A model generated the notes under the pieces. It saw only the letters and a list, made by a program, of their open reading frames with translations. It did no database searches and was not told the origin of the DNA. 23,251 bases of DNA from positions 1 to 23,251 of the forward strand of contig SXXZ01000382.1 in the NCBI GenBank assembly GCA_005789375.1, written 5' to 3'. Below, in pieces: positions 14,990 to 23,180 of the stretch (its first letter is position 1; each line of letters opens with the position of its first letter). The DNA comes from Verrucomicrobiales bacterium (GTDB taxonomy: Bacteria > Verrucomicrobiota > Verrucomicrobiae > Limisphaerales > UBA9464). Made by a program: the position numbers and the translations under genes.

Positions 14990-17326
14990 TTAGATGGAAT
15001 TGTTCAGCTTCACTGCTTCCACAAAATAGCCAACTGTGAAACGTTCATCAAAACACTTGTCATCCAAAGAAAAGAACAAGCGGGGTAAAATTTCAATGAG
15101 CAGTTTGTATATATCAGCAGCTTCTGGACCGTGAAGTTGTGGGTTTTGTCCATAAATTGAGGCTGCTCGAGAACATTCTTGTGCAAGATGTTTGAAGAAT
15201 CCACCGTTGGGTGTGATTTCAATCGCTTCCATTCCAGCTTCTTTGGAGAACCGCTTGTACCATTCCGGGGTATAGCCCCCATAGAAATGAAATGGCAGTT
15301 GATGCAGTCCCGATCCGAGCGGAGCCGTGATGAAGGCCCTCCCGCCAGGTCGGAGCAACCGTGAGATTTCCTTGAGAACCTGAATGGGCTCGGGGACATG
15401 CTCCAGAACCTCTGTGCAAAGAATCACATCGAACGAATGGTCCGGTGCGGGAATCGCGAGTATCTCCGAGACGTAATCGATGTGCCCGTAGGCGCTGGTG
15501 CCGCCGTGTTTTTCTGCGCCTTCGTATTTTTTGAAATCGTGTGTTTTGTAGTCGCAGTGGGAAAACAGAGGCCGATACAGGCAGGTTCCTGCACCCATGT
15601 CCAATACGCGGGAAGCTGCAGGAACACTACGGGCTTTGGCTTGTAGCCATCGGTCCCGGCATCGCTGGTTGAAATCGTGAATTTCATCCAGTGGCAGGAC
15701 TCCGCTGTTCAGAACAGGGGGTGCTGTGTGGGGGGGTGCCGGGAAACCAACCGGTGCCGGATTTGTGCTGGGCACCGTTGGTGCCGACGCTGATTCGGCT
15801 ATATGGATATTTTTTAACCCACAATGAACGTTGTTCAGTACTGAGCGTAACTGTTGGGTCCAAACGGTGTGAGTTGGTTTTTCAGCAGGAGCCACCGTGC
15901 TCTCCCATAACAATTCATCCGCAACAGCCAACAATTGATCGGGACTCAGATTCTGTGTTTTGGTCCCGAGAGCCTGCACGTTGCACAGATAGGGAGAGTG
16001 TGGCCAGCGGTTGGTTTGTGTGTTGACATTACTAAATCCAAACCGTTTCAACGTATGCTGATAACGTTCGGGAAACCAATGGTCCACGTGGTAGGCCCAG
16101 GAGGCCGCTTGGTCACCGGCCAGGTGACGCACGGTGCCCATCTTCACCTGCCAAGGCAGGTTGGATGTAAGGATATCCGCACTTCCCATCAAATCGGGAG
16201 TTTCGATATGGAGTTTCCCTCCAATCTTGAGCCATTGTTGCCATTTGATCAGCATTGCCAACGCGGTGACGCGGTTGAAATGCTCAAAGACATGGTGAAG
16301 CCGAATCTCATCTACGGATTGTGGCGGAAAATCCAGCTGGGTGATGTTGGCCGTATAGTCGGCCTTGACCTGCATGACGTTGTGCTCGTCGGGCGGGTAG
16401 TCGATATTGACGTATCCCGGGAAAATCTGTTCTCCGCAGCCCAGGTGCAGTCTCAAGGGCTTACCTGGACTCCAAAGTTTCCGAGCCTCCAGGTCGCTCA
16501 AAACGGACGATGATCCGGAGGCTGACACCGGTGAATTCAGGATGTCGGCCCGGGCGTAAATATCGCCCCATAATTCGGGATCCGATGACTTTCGCAGCAA
16601 AACAAAGAGCTCTTCAGCGGAAAGCCATCGTTCGCTAACATAATGGTCCAAGGTGCCGATTTTGGCGTTGAATTCACAAAAACCGATAGACTCCAGATGG
16701 CGCGCGCAGTCTCTGTTGTTGTCGAGGAACTCGGTGGTGAATTCGAATGAAAGCAATGACACGCGCGAATTCAGGCCCCGCAGCACCTCCAGTTCAAAAC
16801 CTTCGACATCAATCTTCACATAGTCGGGCTGACCATGGCGGGCGATGGCGGCATCGAGTGTTGTAACGGGGACTAGAATCTTTCGGTCCCATTGATAATT
16901 GGCGAAGCGCCCTTTCTTCCATTCCGGGGAAAAAGTGGAGATGGTATTCGCGGCCGAACAGATTGACAGTTCCATCACTCCGGACTGCATAGCGAGTCCA
17001 GCGCCCTCGATCACCACATTCGGGTTGTTCGCGAAGCGTTGTTGGAGGTGTTTAACGCAGTCTGGTTGAGGCTCGAAACAGACTATCCTAGCACCGCTCG
17101 CGACAAATTCGGCGGCTTTAGCTCCAATGTTGGCTCCAATATCAAATACCAAATCACCAGGCTTAAAAAGCGTCGGTCTCGGCGCAATGGTATAGGGCGC
17201 GGAGTGCCCCGTGTCTTTGTTCATTGAATTGAGTTTTGAATTTGATTCCCGATGCCCCACGTCAATATGCCGAGTCTCGATCTCAGGGTGCCCAAGCGAT
17301 GATCGAGAACCGTGGAGTGCGTTCAT
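14990..17326 (-). CDS. Triple-domain SAM-dependent methyltransferase (FkbM + two class I domains)
   Basis: 778 aa from the ATG at 17326; alternatives are a GTG at 17344 and an ATG at 17224. Domain 1 (about 55-245) is FkbM-type, with FDIGANIG (61-68), FEPQP and KIDVEGFELEVLRG (171-184). Domain 2 (about 285-460) opens with LHLGCGEQIFPGYVNID (293-309) and HHVFEH. A Pro/Ala-rich linker (about 514-537) leads to domain 3 (about 545-770), with VLDMGAGTCLYR (574-585), DVILCTEVLEHVPEP (633-647) and LLRPGGRAFIT. FkbM enzymes O-methylate sugars or polyketides, so glycan methylation with the adjacent glycosyltransferase is the likely role. The gene is visibly more AT-rich than its neighbours, suggesting transfer. 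Confidence 0.87.
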   Translation of the reverse strand: MNALHGSRSSLGHPEIETRHIDVGHRESNSKLNSMNKDTGHSAPYTIAPRPTLFKPGDLVFDIGANIGAKAAEFVASGARIVCFEPQPDCVKHLQQRFANNPNVVIEGAGLAMQSGVMELSICSAANTISTFSPEWKKGRFANYQWDRKILVPVTTLDAAIARHGQPDYVKIDVEGFELEVLRGLNSRVSLLSFEFTTEFLDNNRDCARHLESIGFCEFNAKIGTLDHYVSERWLSAEELFVLLRKSSDPELWGDIYARADILNSPVSASGSSSVLSDLEARKLWSPGKPLRLHLGCGEQIFPGYVNIDYPPDEHNVMQVKADYTANITQLDFPPQSVDEIRLHHVFEHFNRVTALAMLIKWQQWLKIGGKLHIETPDLMGSADILTSNLPWQVKMGTVRHLAGDQAASWAYHVDHWFPERYQHTLKRFGFSNVNTQTNRWPHSPYLCNVQALGTKTQNLSPDQLLAVADELLWESTVAPAEKPTHTVWTQQLRSVLNNVHCGLKNIHIAESASAPTVPSTNPAPVGFPAPPHTAPPVLNSGVLPLDEIHDFNQRCRDRWLQAKARSVPAASRVLDMGAGTCLYRPLFSHCDYKTHDFKKYEGAEKHGGTSAYGHIDYVSEILAIPAPDHSFDVILCTEVLEHVPEPIQVLKEISRLLRPGGRAFITAPLGSGLHQLPFHFYGGYTPEWYKRFSKEAGMEAIEITPNGGFFKHLAQECSRAASIYGQNPQLHGPEAADIYKLLIEILPRLFFSLDDKCFDERFTVGYFVEAVKLNNSI

Positions 17327-17618
17327 TTCTGGACCTGAAAGCACGATTTATGCCGGAAGCTTGTTGCCTCGATTGAGGTCTTTATTGCCGCACAATGACT
17401 TGAGTCCCGGAGGACCTTGTTCTATTTCGAATCGTTGCGGCAAAAAATGCCGAAGATCTCGAAGTGGTGCGCCAATGCGATCGACCCGCCGGTCGCCGCT
17501 GTGCACCAACGGGTTTGTCTCTTGAATGGGCCCCGAGATGGGGCTGAAATTTCCTCGACCCTTGAAAGGCAGCGCTTTTCTCTGAGCGTGCTTGGGTCGT
17601 GCGTATTCCGACGCAAAC
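17327..17618. other. Gene-free stretch upstream of the methyltransferase
   Basis: About 290 bases lie between the methyltransferase start and the palindrome array. Several frames stay open on both strands, but no family motif, start or codon pattern supports a gene. It may be degraded sequence left by the neighbouring insertion element. No sigma-28 site was found for the methyltransferase gene. Confidence 0.4.
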
Positions 17619-17749
17619 CGGACACCAATCCGATTCAAACCGGACAGTGTTCCGATTGAAGTCGGACAGTCGTCCGGACTGATGTCGGACAGTTTTCCGA
17701 TGGGATCGGAAGGGTGTCCGGTTTGGTCCGGAACGGTGTCCGACAAAGC
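17619..17749. repeat. Array of six CGGA-N6-TCCG palindromes (IS21-type end repeats)
   Basis: Six consecutive units start at 17619, 17641, 17663, 17686, 17707 and 17729 (period 22, 22, 23, 21, 22). Every unit begins with CGGA, six variable bases, then TCCG, followed by a variable 7-9 base spacer. The half-sites and the N6 spacing are perfectly conserved while the rest drifts, as expected for protein-binding sites. The array ends about 80 bases before the start of a decayed istA. IS21-family elements are known to carry multiple internal repeats at their ends that bind the transposase, so this is read as the left end of that element. Confidence 0.7.
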
Positions 17750-17794
17750 AGGAAAGTAGGGAAGCGACGCAGAGTAGAAAACCGCCGTAAGGGT

Positions 17795-17812
17795 TTGCCT
17801 GCCGGAAGGCAA
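17795..17812. repeat. Hairpin just upstream of the istA remnant
   Basis: TTGCCT (17795-17800), loop GCCGGA, then AGGCAA (17807-17812) form a perfect 6-bp stem 18 bases before the istA ATG. It could be a fold in the IS leader or a small dispersed repeat. Its role is not evident. Confidence 0.35.
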
Positions 17813-17830
17813 CGAAGGCAAGCGACCTGC

Positions 17831-18470
17831 ATGGCACGACCACCACTACACATGCGTCAAATCAACGAAATCCTCCGTCTCCGCCATCAAGGCCAACTAT
17901 CAGTCTGCGACATCGCCCGCGGTTGTGGGTTACCCGCCAGCACGGTGGGCGATTATCTCAAACGTGCCGAAGCGGTGAACCTCGGTTGGCCCCTGCCCGA
18001 GGGGCTCAGTCAGAAGCAACTTCAGGATCAATTACTCGGTTGCCCCCTCCCCACAGCGCCGACATCAGACTCATCCAAACCACTGCCAAACTGGGCTCAG
18101 TTGCGTCAGGAGGCGAGTCGCGGCCCATCAGCGGAGCCATCAGAAGGAGCGCTTTACCACGCTCGATGAACATCGGCCCAAGTCCCATCAGAAGCAGCTG
18201 CAGTGGACTCCTGGTCGACTTGTCGCGTGGGCCCAGACCTTGGGCCCTAACTGCGCCCGGGTGATGGAGGAGATTCTGCGAAGCAAACCCCATCCCGAAC
18301 AAGGTTACCGCTCATGTCTGGGCATCATGCGGCTGGGCAAAGCCCTCGGTGCCCAACGGGTCGAGGCCGCCTGCGTGCGAGCCCTGCATTTCAGCACCTG
18401 CTTCTACACGAGCATCAAATCCATCCTGCAGAGCAGGCTCGAGAGCCAGTCCCTGGAACACGAACCACCC
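17831..18470 (+). pseudogene. istA: IS21-type transposase istA, internal deletion
   Basis: From the ATG at 17831, about 96 residues match the IstA N-terminus: MRQINEILRLRHQGQLSVCD, then DIARGCGLPASTVGDYLKRAE (the HTH), GWPLPEGLS and LPNWAQLRQE. Near 18118-18140 the homology jumps to another frame and resumes at the C-terminal part: ERFTTLDEHRPKSHQ, WTPGRLVAWAQTLGP, KPHPEQGYRSCLGIMRL and VEAACVRAL, ending about 18470. A full IstA is about 500 aa; the central DDE integrase domain is missing and the two parts are out of frame, so no active transposase can be made. Short CCATCAG repeats at the junction may have mediated the deletion. Confidence 0.75.
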
Positions 18471-18659
18471 ATGGTGCATCAGGATGAGCCGAAGCCACAG
18501 GCTGGGATCTTGAAGTCCACGCGCACGGCGCATGAAACCGTGCTCGCGGGCGAGAACGTCCAGATTGGCAGGGAGCCAGGAGGCGAGGATTGCCCATTCC
18601 TCAGGGAGGGAGTCCGAATTGGAAACGATGCCTTCAGAATGTCGGCTCCGGGCAAGCTT
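18468..18659 (-). pseudogene. IS4-type transposase, N-terminal fragment
   Basis: About 64 codons on the minus strand read LPEEWAILASWLPANLDVLA, then REHGFMRRARGLQDPSLWLR and LILMHHG. This is the pattern of the N-terminal domain of many IS4-family transposases (a W..L...LP..L..LA segment, then an R.RG....LLRL.L stretch). The frame has no convincing start, and homology ends exactly where the opposing istA remnant ends (about 18468-18470). It is a fragment left by nested insertion or deletion. The family call is by pattern and moderately certain. Confidence 0.5.
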
Positions 18660-18675
18660 TAGTAGTGTTTTTAAG

Positions 18676-19430
18676 TTAACGCATATGGGACATGGCCCGG
18701 TCGGTGGAATGGTTGAAGTCCACGATGTAGCAGAGCTGAGACAGTTGGTGGTGCGCGCCTAGCAGGGCGGCTTCCCAGATGCTGCCCTCATTGGCTTCGC
18801 CGTCGCCAATCAGGCAGAAGATGCGGTGCTGGGACTGCTTGATTCGGTAGGCAAGGCCATACCCAGTGCCATCGGGAGCCCATGTCCCAGCGAGCCAGTG
18901 GACGCCTCCACACCGGGAACCTTGTTGCTGTCGGGATGTCCGCCCAGCAAGCCGTCATGAGCGCAAAACCGATCAAGTTCCGCTGCGGGAAAGTAGCTGA
19001 GTTCCGCCAGCACGGCATAGAGGGCTAGCGAACCGTGGCCTTTGCTCAGGACGAATCGGTCGCGGTCTGTCGGGGATTGGCCTGCGAAGGCGTGGTGCTG
19101 CATGACTTTGCCGTACGGCACACTCAGGATGTCCAGTATGGAAAGCGCACTGGGAACATGGCCCTCGCCAGCGCGACTGGCGGCCCGCACGATCGAGCGC
19201 TTCATGCTCTGAAGGGTGTCGCGGTGCACCAAATCAGCGGCCGGGCTCGGATGGATGGCGGTCACAGTTGGGATGCTGGTGCAGTAGGGGAAAGTAGGGC
19301 GAGGCTGGTTGATTTCATTCCCGCGAATCGGCCTAGTCAGCACCGCGGGACGCTCAGGTGGAGCGCTTACGGTGGACACGGCCGCCTCTAAAAGGTTGGT
19401 GGCAGCGAGGGGAAAAGTGCAGTCCTCCAT
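18676..19430 (-). pseudogene. Transketolase N-terminal (thiamine-diphosphate) subunit, frameshifted and truncated
   Basis: The first frame (19430 to about 18858) gives a transketolase domain: AGEGHVPSALSILDIL, FVLSKGHGSLALYAVLAELS and LLGGHPDSNKVPGVEASTGS, then LGHGLPMALGMA. Homology then continues one frame over as GLAYRIKQSQHRIFCLIGDG, EANEGSIWEAALLGAHHQ, then CYIVDFNHS, and stops at TAA (18678-18676). A missing base near 18857-18858, in what should be GGTATGGGCCTT, explains the shift. The ThDP-binding GDGEANEG motif is thus out of frame, and the end of the domain is missing where the IS4-type fragment begins. It may once have supplied a sugar precursor for the neighbouring glycan genes, which is speculation. 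The first 70 residues are not convincing coding sequence. Confidence 0.75.
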
Positions 19431-19515
19431 AGAAAGGTGGGGCAGGTGAGTTTTTATTGTTATGCCCGCCCCTTATTGAGCGGATTTTAGTCTTCGGTGG
19501 ATTGCTGGATGCCAA

Positions 19516-21243
19516 TCACTGCGTCCCGCCGAACCGCTGCTGTAGAAACTTGAGCTGCTGGTTGATCGTTTGCTGGGCCGTTTCCATCTGGACGAAGCTG
19601 TCGATCAGGCGCTGGCGGTTGGATTGGACCCGCTTTTCGAGGTCGGTGACCTGGGTGTCAATGGCGCTCGATTGCTTGGTCAGGGCGTCTTGCCGAGTGA
19701 TAAGCGAGCCGTCCTCGCCGATTGTCTTCTCGAGATAGGCCTTGAGCTTCGTTGCGATGCCCTTGTCCGGGTCGTTGAAGAGGGTCTTGAGTTCGCTGAG
19801 ATTATTGGCGATTGCGTTATCCAGCGCGGCTTCGTTTTCCAGCTTCAGTTGGTCGGTGGTGCCGGTGGTTTCGATGCCGATCTTGGCCAGAGAATTGAGA
19901 GTGCCGGTCAGTCCCGTAGCCTGGTTGTAGGAGATGGCTCGTAGCTTGGAGGCGATTTCGTTGGCGTCTGTGTCGCCGGCCAGTGTGGAGCGGGTAACCT
20001 TTCCGGCCGAGTCGGTGGAACTGGAGGTCAGGGAGTCGATCGTGGACTGCGCACGGTTGTAGTCCTCGATGAAGTTCTTGATGGCGCCCTTGATGGCGCT
20101 GGTGTCGGAGGCGAGTGAAATGGTCGAGGTGCCGGTCTTGAGAAGGGCGATGGAAAGGCCTTCGATTCCGGTGGTTTCCTCCGTCAGCGTGTTTGAGTGG
20201 CTGTTAAGGACCGATCCGCCATTGATGGTGTAAAGAGCGTCGTTGCCAGCAATGAAGGTAGATCCGGACGCCAGGCCTGCGGCCGCAAGAAAGTTTCCGG
20301 TGACGTCCTCGACGGCCACACCGAGGTTTCCGGTGACCTTGTTGGTCAAGGTGAACTGGTCGTTAACCCGGTCGTAACTCATGTTCACGCCGGCCGCTGA
20401 GGCGTTGATGCGGTCCATCAAGTTCTGAACCGAGTCGCTCGAGGCGTTGAAGGCGATGGAGACGCCGTTAATTTTGAATTCACCGGTTCCGGAACCGCCA
20501 TCCGAGACCGCCGTTTGGAAATTGGCCGAACTGAGTGTGTTGGCCGGTGTCACACTGCCGAGGCTGGATGCGCTGACCAGTTCGTTGGTGCCGTTGTTGG
20601 ACAGTCGGGCCACCGATAGAAAATTGGAGGTGTCGGTGGCGCTGCCCACGACCAATGAAGCCCCGCCGCCGCCGAGTCGTTTGAGGGTGATTTTGTCGGT
20701 CGTGGCGTCGTAGGATCCCTTAATGTTGCTGGTAGTGGCCGTGTCAATCCGATCGAAGACGTCCTTCAGCGTGTCGACCGTGGCGTCGATGGTAATTTGC
20801 TTACCATCCACCGTGATGGTGCCCGCACTAATGGGCGGGTTGAAGCCCTTGCTTGCCAACATGCCAGAAGAGACGTTGGTGGACGAATACAGGTTGGCAC
20901 CGACGCCCAAGGCTCCCGCCGTTTTGGAGGCGGTGGCCAATTGGGTGACGTTGAAGGCGTAAGTGCCTGAGGCGGCACCGGCCGAGGCGGTGGCGCTCAA
21001 GATCGTGGAATCGCTCACCGTCGCCTTGCGGGCCTGAAGCACGTCGTTGGAGCTCAGGTTTTCCGTTCGGTTCTTCAGCACGGACAGTTGGGTCTTGATG
21101 CTGCCAAAGGCGTTGTTGCGGTTGAACAGTGTGCCCTGTTCGGCGCGAAGACGCTTTTGTGGCGACCGCTCGACATCGGCCAATTGGTTGACGAGTGTCC
21201 GCCAGTCGAAGCCGGAGGCCAGCCCTGAGAGCCCTAGTTCCAT
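19516..21243 (-). CDS. fliD: Flagellar filament cap protein FliD
   Basis: 575 aa from the ATG at 21243; the frame stays open to a GTG at 21330, but FliD proteins normally begin right before the GLASGFD segment, seen here at residues 7-13. An N-terminal coiled-coil region (about 12-70) is followed by a Thr/Ser/Gly-rich middle with two flagellin-hook-IN-like repeats (ITVDGKQITIDATVDTLKDV at about 150 and FKINGVSIAFNASSDSVQNL at about 260). The C-terminus (about 520-575) is another coiled coil. FliD forms the pentameric or hexameric cap on the growing filament that folds exported flagellin. It is separated from the other flagellar genes by the mobile-element scar and is divergent from aspS. Confidence 0.93.
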   Translation of the reverse strand: MELGLSGLASGFDWRTLVNQLADVERSPQKRLRAEQGTLFNRNNAFGSIKTQLSVLKNRTENLSSNDVLQARKATVSDSTILSATASAGAASGTYAFNVTQLATASKTAGALGVGANLYSSTNVSSGMLASKGFNPPISAGTITVDGKQITIDATVDTLKDVFDRIDTATTSNIKGSYDATTDKITLKRLGGGGASLVVGSATDTSNFLSVARLSNNGTNELVSASSLGSVTPANTLSSANFQTAVSDGGSGTGEFKINGVSIAFNASSDSVQNLMDRINASAAGVNMSYDRVNDQFTLTNKVTGNLGVAVEDVTGNFLAAAGLASGSTFIAGNDALYTINGGSVLNSHSNTLTEETTGIEGLSIALLKTGTSTISLASDTSAIKGAIKNFIEDYNRAQSTIDSLTSSSTDSAGKVTRSTLAGDTDANEIASKLRAISYNQATGLTGTLNSLAKIGIETTGTTDQLKLENEAALDNAIANNLSELKTLFNDPDKGIATKLKAYLEKTIGEDGSLITRQDALTKQSSAIDTQVTDLEKRVQSNRQRLIDSFVQMETAQQTINQQLKFLQQRFGGTQ

Positions 21244-21252
21244 GACAGGGGG

Positions 21253-21280
21253 GTATCGGTAGGCTTGTTCGCTTTCTTGA
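21253..21280 (-). promoter_or_regulatory. Candidate sigma-28 type promoter of fliD
   Basis: On the minus strand TCAAGAAA (21280-21273) and ACCGATAC (21260-21253) are separated by 12 bases. The -10 keeps the CCGATA core of the FliA consensus, but the -35 matches at only 4 positions and the spacer is one base long. The start site would be about 5 bases before the ATG. Confidence 0.4.
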
Positions 21281-21377
21281 GGTTTTGATGCGCCTCCGAT
21301 GGGGTTTCGGTTGTCTGCGCGCAACTTCACCCTTTGAAAATGCCCGCCAGATCGACACTGTGGCGGCTGATTTTAGC

Positions 21378-23180
21378 ATGAAGCGCACGCACCATTGCAA
21401 TGAACTCCGCGCCTCGGATGCTGGCCGCGCGGTCATCCTGACCGGTTGGGTCCACTCCCGACGCGACCTCGGCGGTGTCCTCTTTATCGATCTCCGGGAC
21501 CGGGAAGGACGCACCCAGACCGTGTTCGATCCGTCGGACTTACCGACGGCCCTCTTCGATGTGGCTTCCAAGCTTCACGCGGAGTCGGTGATTGAGATCG
21601 AGGGCAAGGTTCGGGTCCGGCCTGAGGGCACCCGTAACGCCAAGATTTTGAGCGGCGAGGTGGAGGTTCAGGTTCAGTCGATGACCGTCTTGAACCCCTC
21701 GGCGATCTTGCCCTTCCAGGTGGACGACCCCGAGGTGGCCAACAAGGTGAACGAGGAGCTGCGCCTGCAGTACCGCTACCTCGACCTGCGTCGCCCCGAG
21801 ATGATGCGCAATTTGCGGTTGCGCTCTAAGGTGGCTATCGCGACGCGCAGCTACATGGACGATCAGGGTTTCTTGGAAATCGAGACTCCGACGCTCTTCA
21901 AGTCCACGCCAGAGGGCGCGCGGGAGTTTTTGGTGCCTAACCGCCGTGAGCCCGGGACCTTCTACGCGCTGCCGCAGTCGCCGCAGCAGTTTAAGCAAAT
22001 CCTAATGGTCAGCGGTGTGGAGCGCTATTTTCAGTTGGCCCGCTGCTACCGGGACGAAGATTTGCGCGCCGACCGCCAGCCGGAGTTCACTCAGGTGGAC
22101 ATCGAGATGTCGTTCATCGAGCGCGAGGATATTTACGCGCTCATCGAGGGGCTGCTGAAGCGGGTCTGGAAGACGGCCCTCAACATGGACATCCCCACGC
22201 CGTTCAAGCGGATTTCCTTCGAGGAGGCGCTGAACCGCTGGGGCATCGATAAGCCCGACACGCGCTTCGGCATGGAGTTGGTGGATTTCACGGAGGACTT
22301 CCGCGGGTCGAAGTTTGGTGTGTTCGGCAACTGTGTGGCCGGTGGCGGCGTGGTGAAGGCCATGAATGCCAAGGGTCTGGCCGGCGCGACTCAGGGGCAG
22401 ATCGAGACCATGACGGAGTACGCCAAGAGCTTCGGTGCCAAGGGGTTGGCGTTCATCAAAGTGGAGAATGGGGAGTGGAAGTCTCCGATCGTGAAGTTCT
22501 TCAACGAGGCTGAGAAGGCGGCCCTCACCGAGAAGTTGGGCATCGAGCAGGGCGATCTGATTCTCTTTGCCGCCGACCAGTGGCTCAATGCGTGTGAGAT
22601 CCTGGGCAAGATCCGTCTCTACTGCGTTGAGGTGCTCAAGGCCCAGGGCAAGCTGGTGGTTGATCCGACCCGTTTTGATTTCCTTTGGGTCATCGAGTTC
22701 CCGCTGTTGGGCTTCGATCGGGAGATGAACCGTTGGTATTCGAGCCATCATCCGTTCACGGCACCGGTGGCCGAGGATATTCCGTTCCTCAAGACCGACC
22801 CGAAGAAGGTTCGCGGTCAGCACTATGACATCGTGGTGAACGGTGTGGAGTTGGGCGGGGGATCGATCCGGATCCATCAGGCCGATGTGCAGAAGACGAT
22901 CTTCGAGGAGTTGCTGCAGATTTCCCCCGAAGAGACGCAATCGCGTTTCGGCTACATGCTGGAGGCCTTCAAGTACGGGGCCCCGCCGCACGGTGGCATC
23001 GCGTTGGGCTTCGATCGCCTGTGCGCTATTTTGTGCGGCACGACGAGCATCCGGGATGTCATTGCCTTCCCTAAGACGGCCAAGGGCACTTGCATGATGA
23101 GCAGTAGTCCGAGTGCGGTGACTTCGCGGCAGTTGCGAGATTTGCACATCGAGGTGAAGGCGGCCAAGAAAGAGGCCTGA
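21378..23180 (+). CDS. aspS: Aspartyl-tRNA synthetase
   Basis: 600 aa from the ATG at 21378, the usual bacterial AspRS length; the open frame upstream is not conserved. The N-terminal OB-fold (GWVHSRRDLGGVLFIDLRDR, 23-42) binds the anticodon. Class II motif 2 is RCYRDEDLRADRQPEFTQVD. A bacterial GAD insertion domain lies in the middle (about 290-430). Motif 3 is GIALGFDRL near the C-terminus. The enzyme charges tRNA-Asp. Leu31 in the RRDLGG motif is the residue seen in discriminating AspRS, whereas non-discriminating forms usually have His there, so it probably charges only tRNA-Asp. The gene stands alone on the plus strand, divergent from fliD (135 bases between starts). No Shine-Dalgarno motif. 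Confidence 0.97.
   Translation: MKRTHHCNELRASDAGRAVILTGWVHSRRDLGGVLFIDLRDREGRTQTVFDPSDLPTALFDVASKLHAESVIEIEGKVRVRPEGTRNAKILSGEVEVQVQSMTVLNPSAILPFQVDDPEVANKVNEELRLQYRYLDLRRPEMMRNLRLRSKVAIATRSYMDDQGFLEIETPTLFKSTPEGAREFLVPNRREPGTFYALPQSPQQFKQILMVSGVERYFQLARCYRDEDLRADRQPEFTQVDIEMSFIEREDIYALIEGLLKRVWKTALNMDIPTPFKRISFEEALNRWGIDKPDTRFGMELVDFTEDFRGSKFGVFGNCVAGGGVVKAMNAKGLAGATQGQIETMTEYAKSFGAKGLAFIKVENGEWKSPIVKFFNEAEKAALTEKLGIEQGDLILFAADQWLNACEILGKIRLYCVEVLKAQGKLVVDPTRFDFLWVIEFPLLGFDREMNRWYSSHHPFTAPVAEDIPFLKTDPKKVRGQHYDIVVNGVELGGGSIRIHQADVQKTIFEELLQISPEETQSRFGYMLEAFKYGAPPHGGIALGFDRLCAILCGTTSIRDVIAFPKTAKGTCMMSSSPSAVTSRQLRDLHIEVKAAKKEA

Larger units (their letters stand above)
17619..18470 (+). mobile_element. 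Decayed IS21-family insertion sequence remnant
   Basis: The remnant consists of the six-palindrome array, a short leader and an internally deleted istA. No istB helper ATPase follows and no right end was recognised; instead an opposite-strand IS4-type fragment begins at once. The exact left end and any target duplication could not be fixed. Confidence 0.65.

Noticed and set aside
17619..17749. CRISPR array reading of the 22-bp repeats
   Set aside because: Only the CGGA and TCCG half-sites are constant, the period is 21-23 bp with no 25-40-bp spacers, no cas genes are near, and an IS21 remnant follows.
19437..19515. Rho-independent terminator after fliD
   Set aside because: GGGGCGGG and CCTGCCCC can pair imperfectly, but the loop is about 18 bases and no T-run follows on the minus strand.
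22002..23147. 381-aa open frame on the minus strand
   Set aside because: Antisense to aspS, which has all class II motifs; the reverse frame is compositional only.
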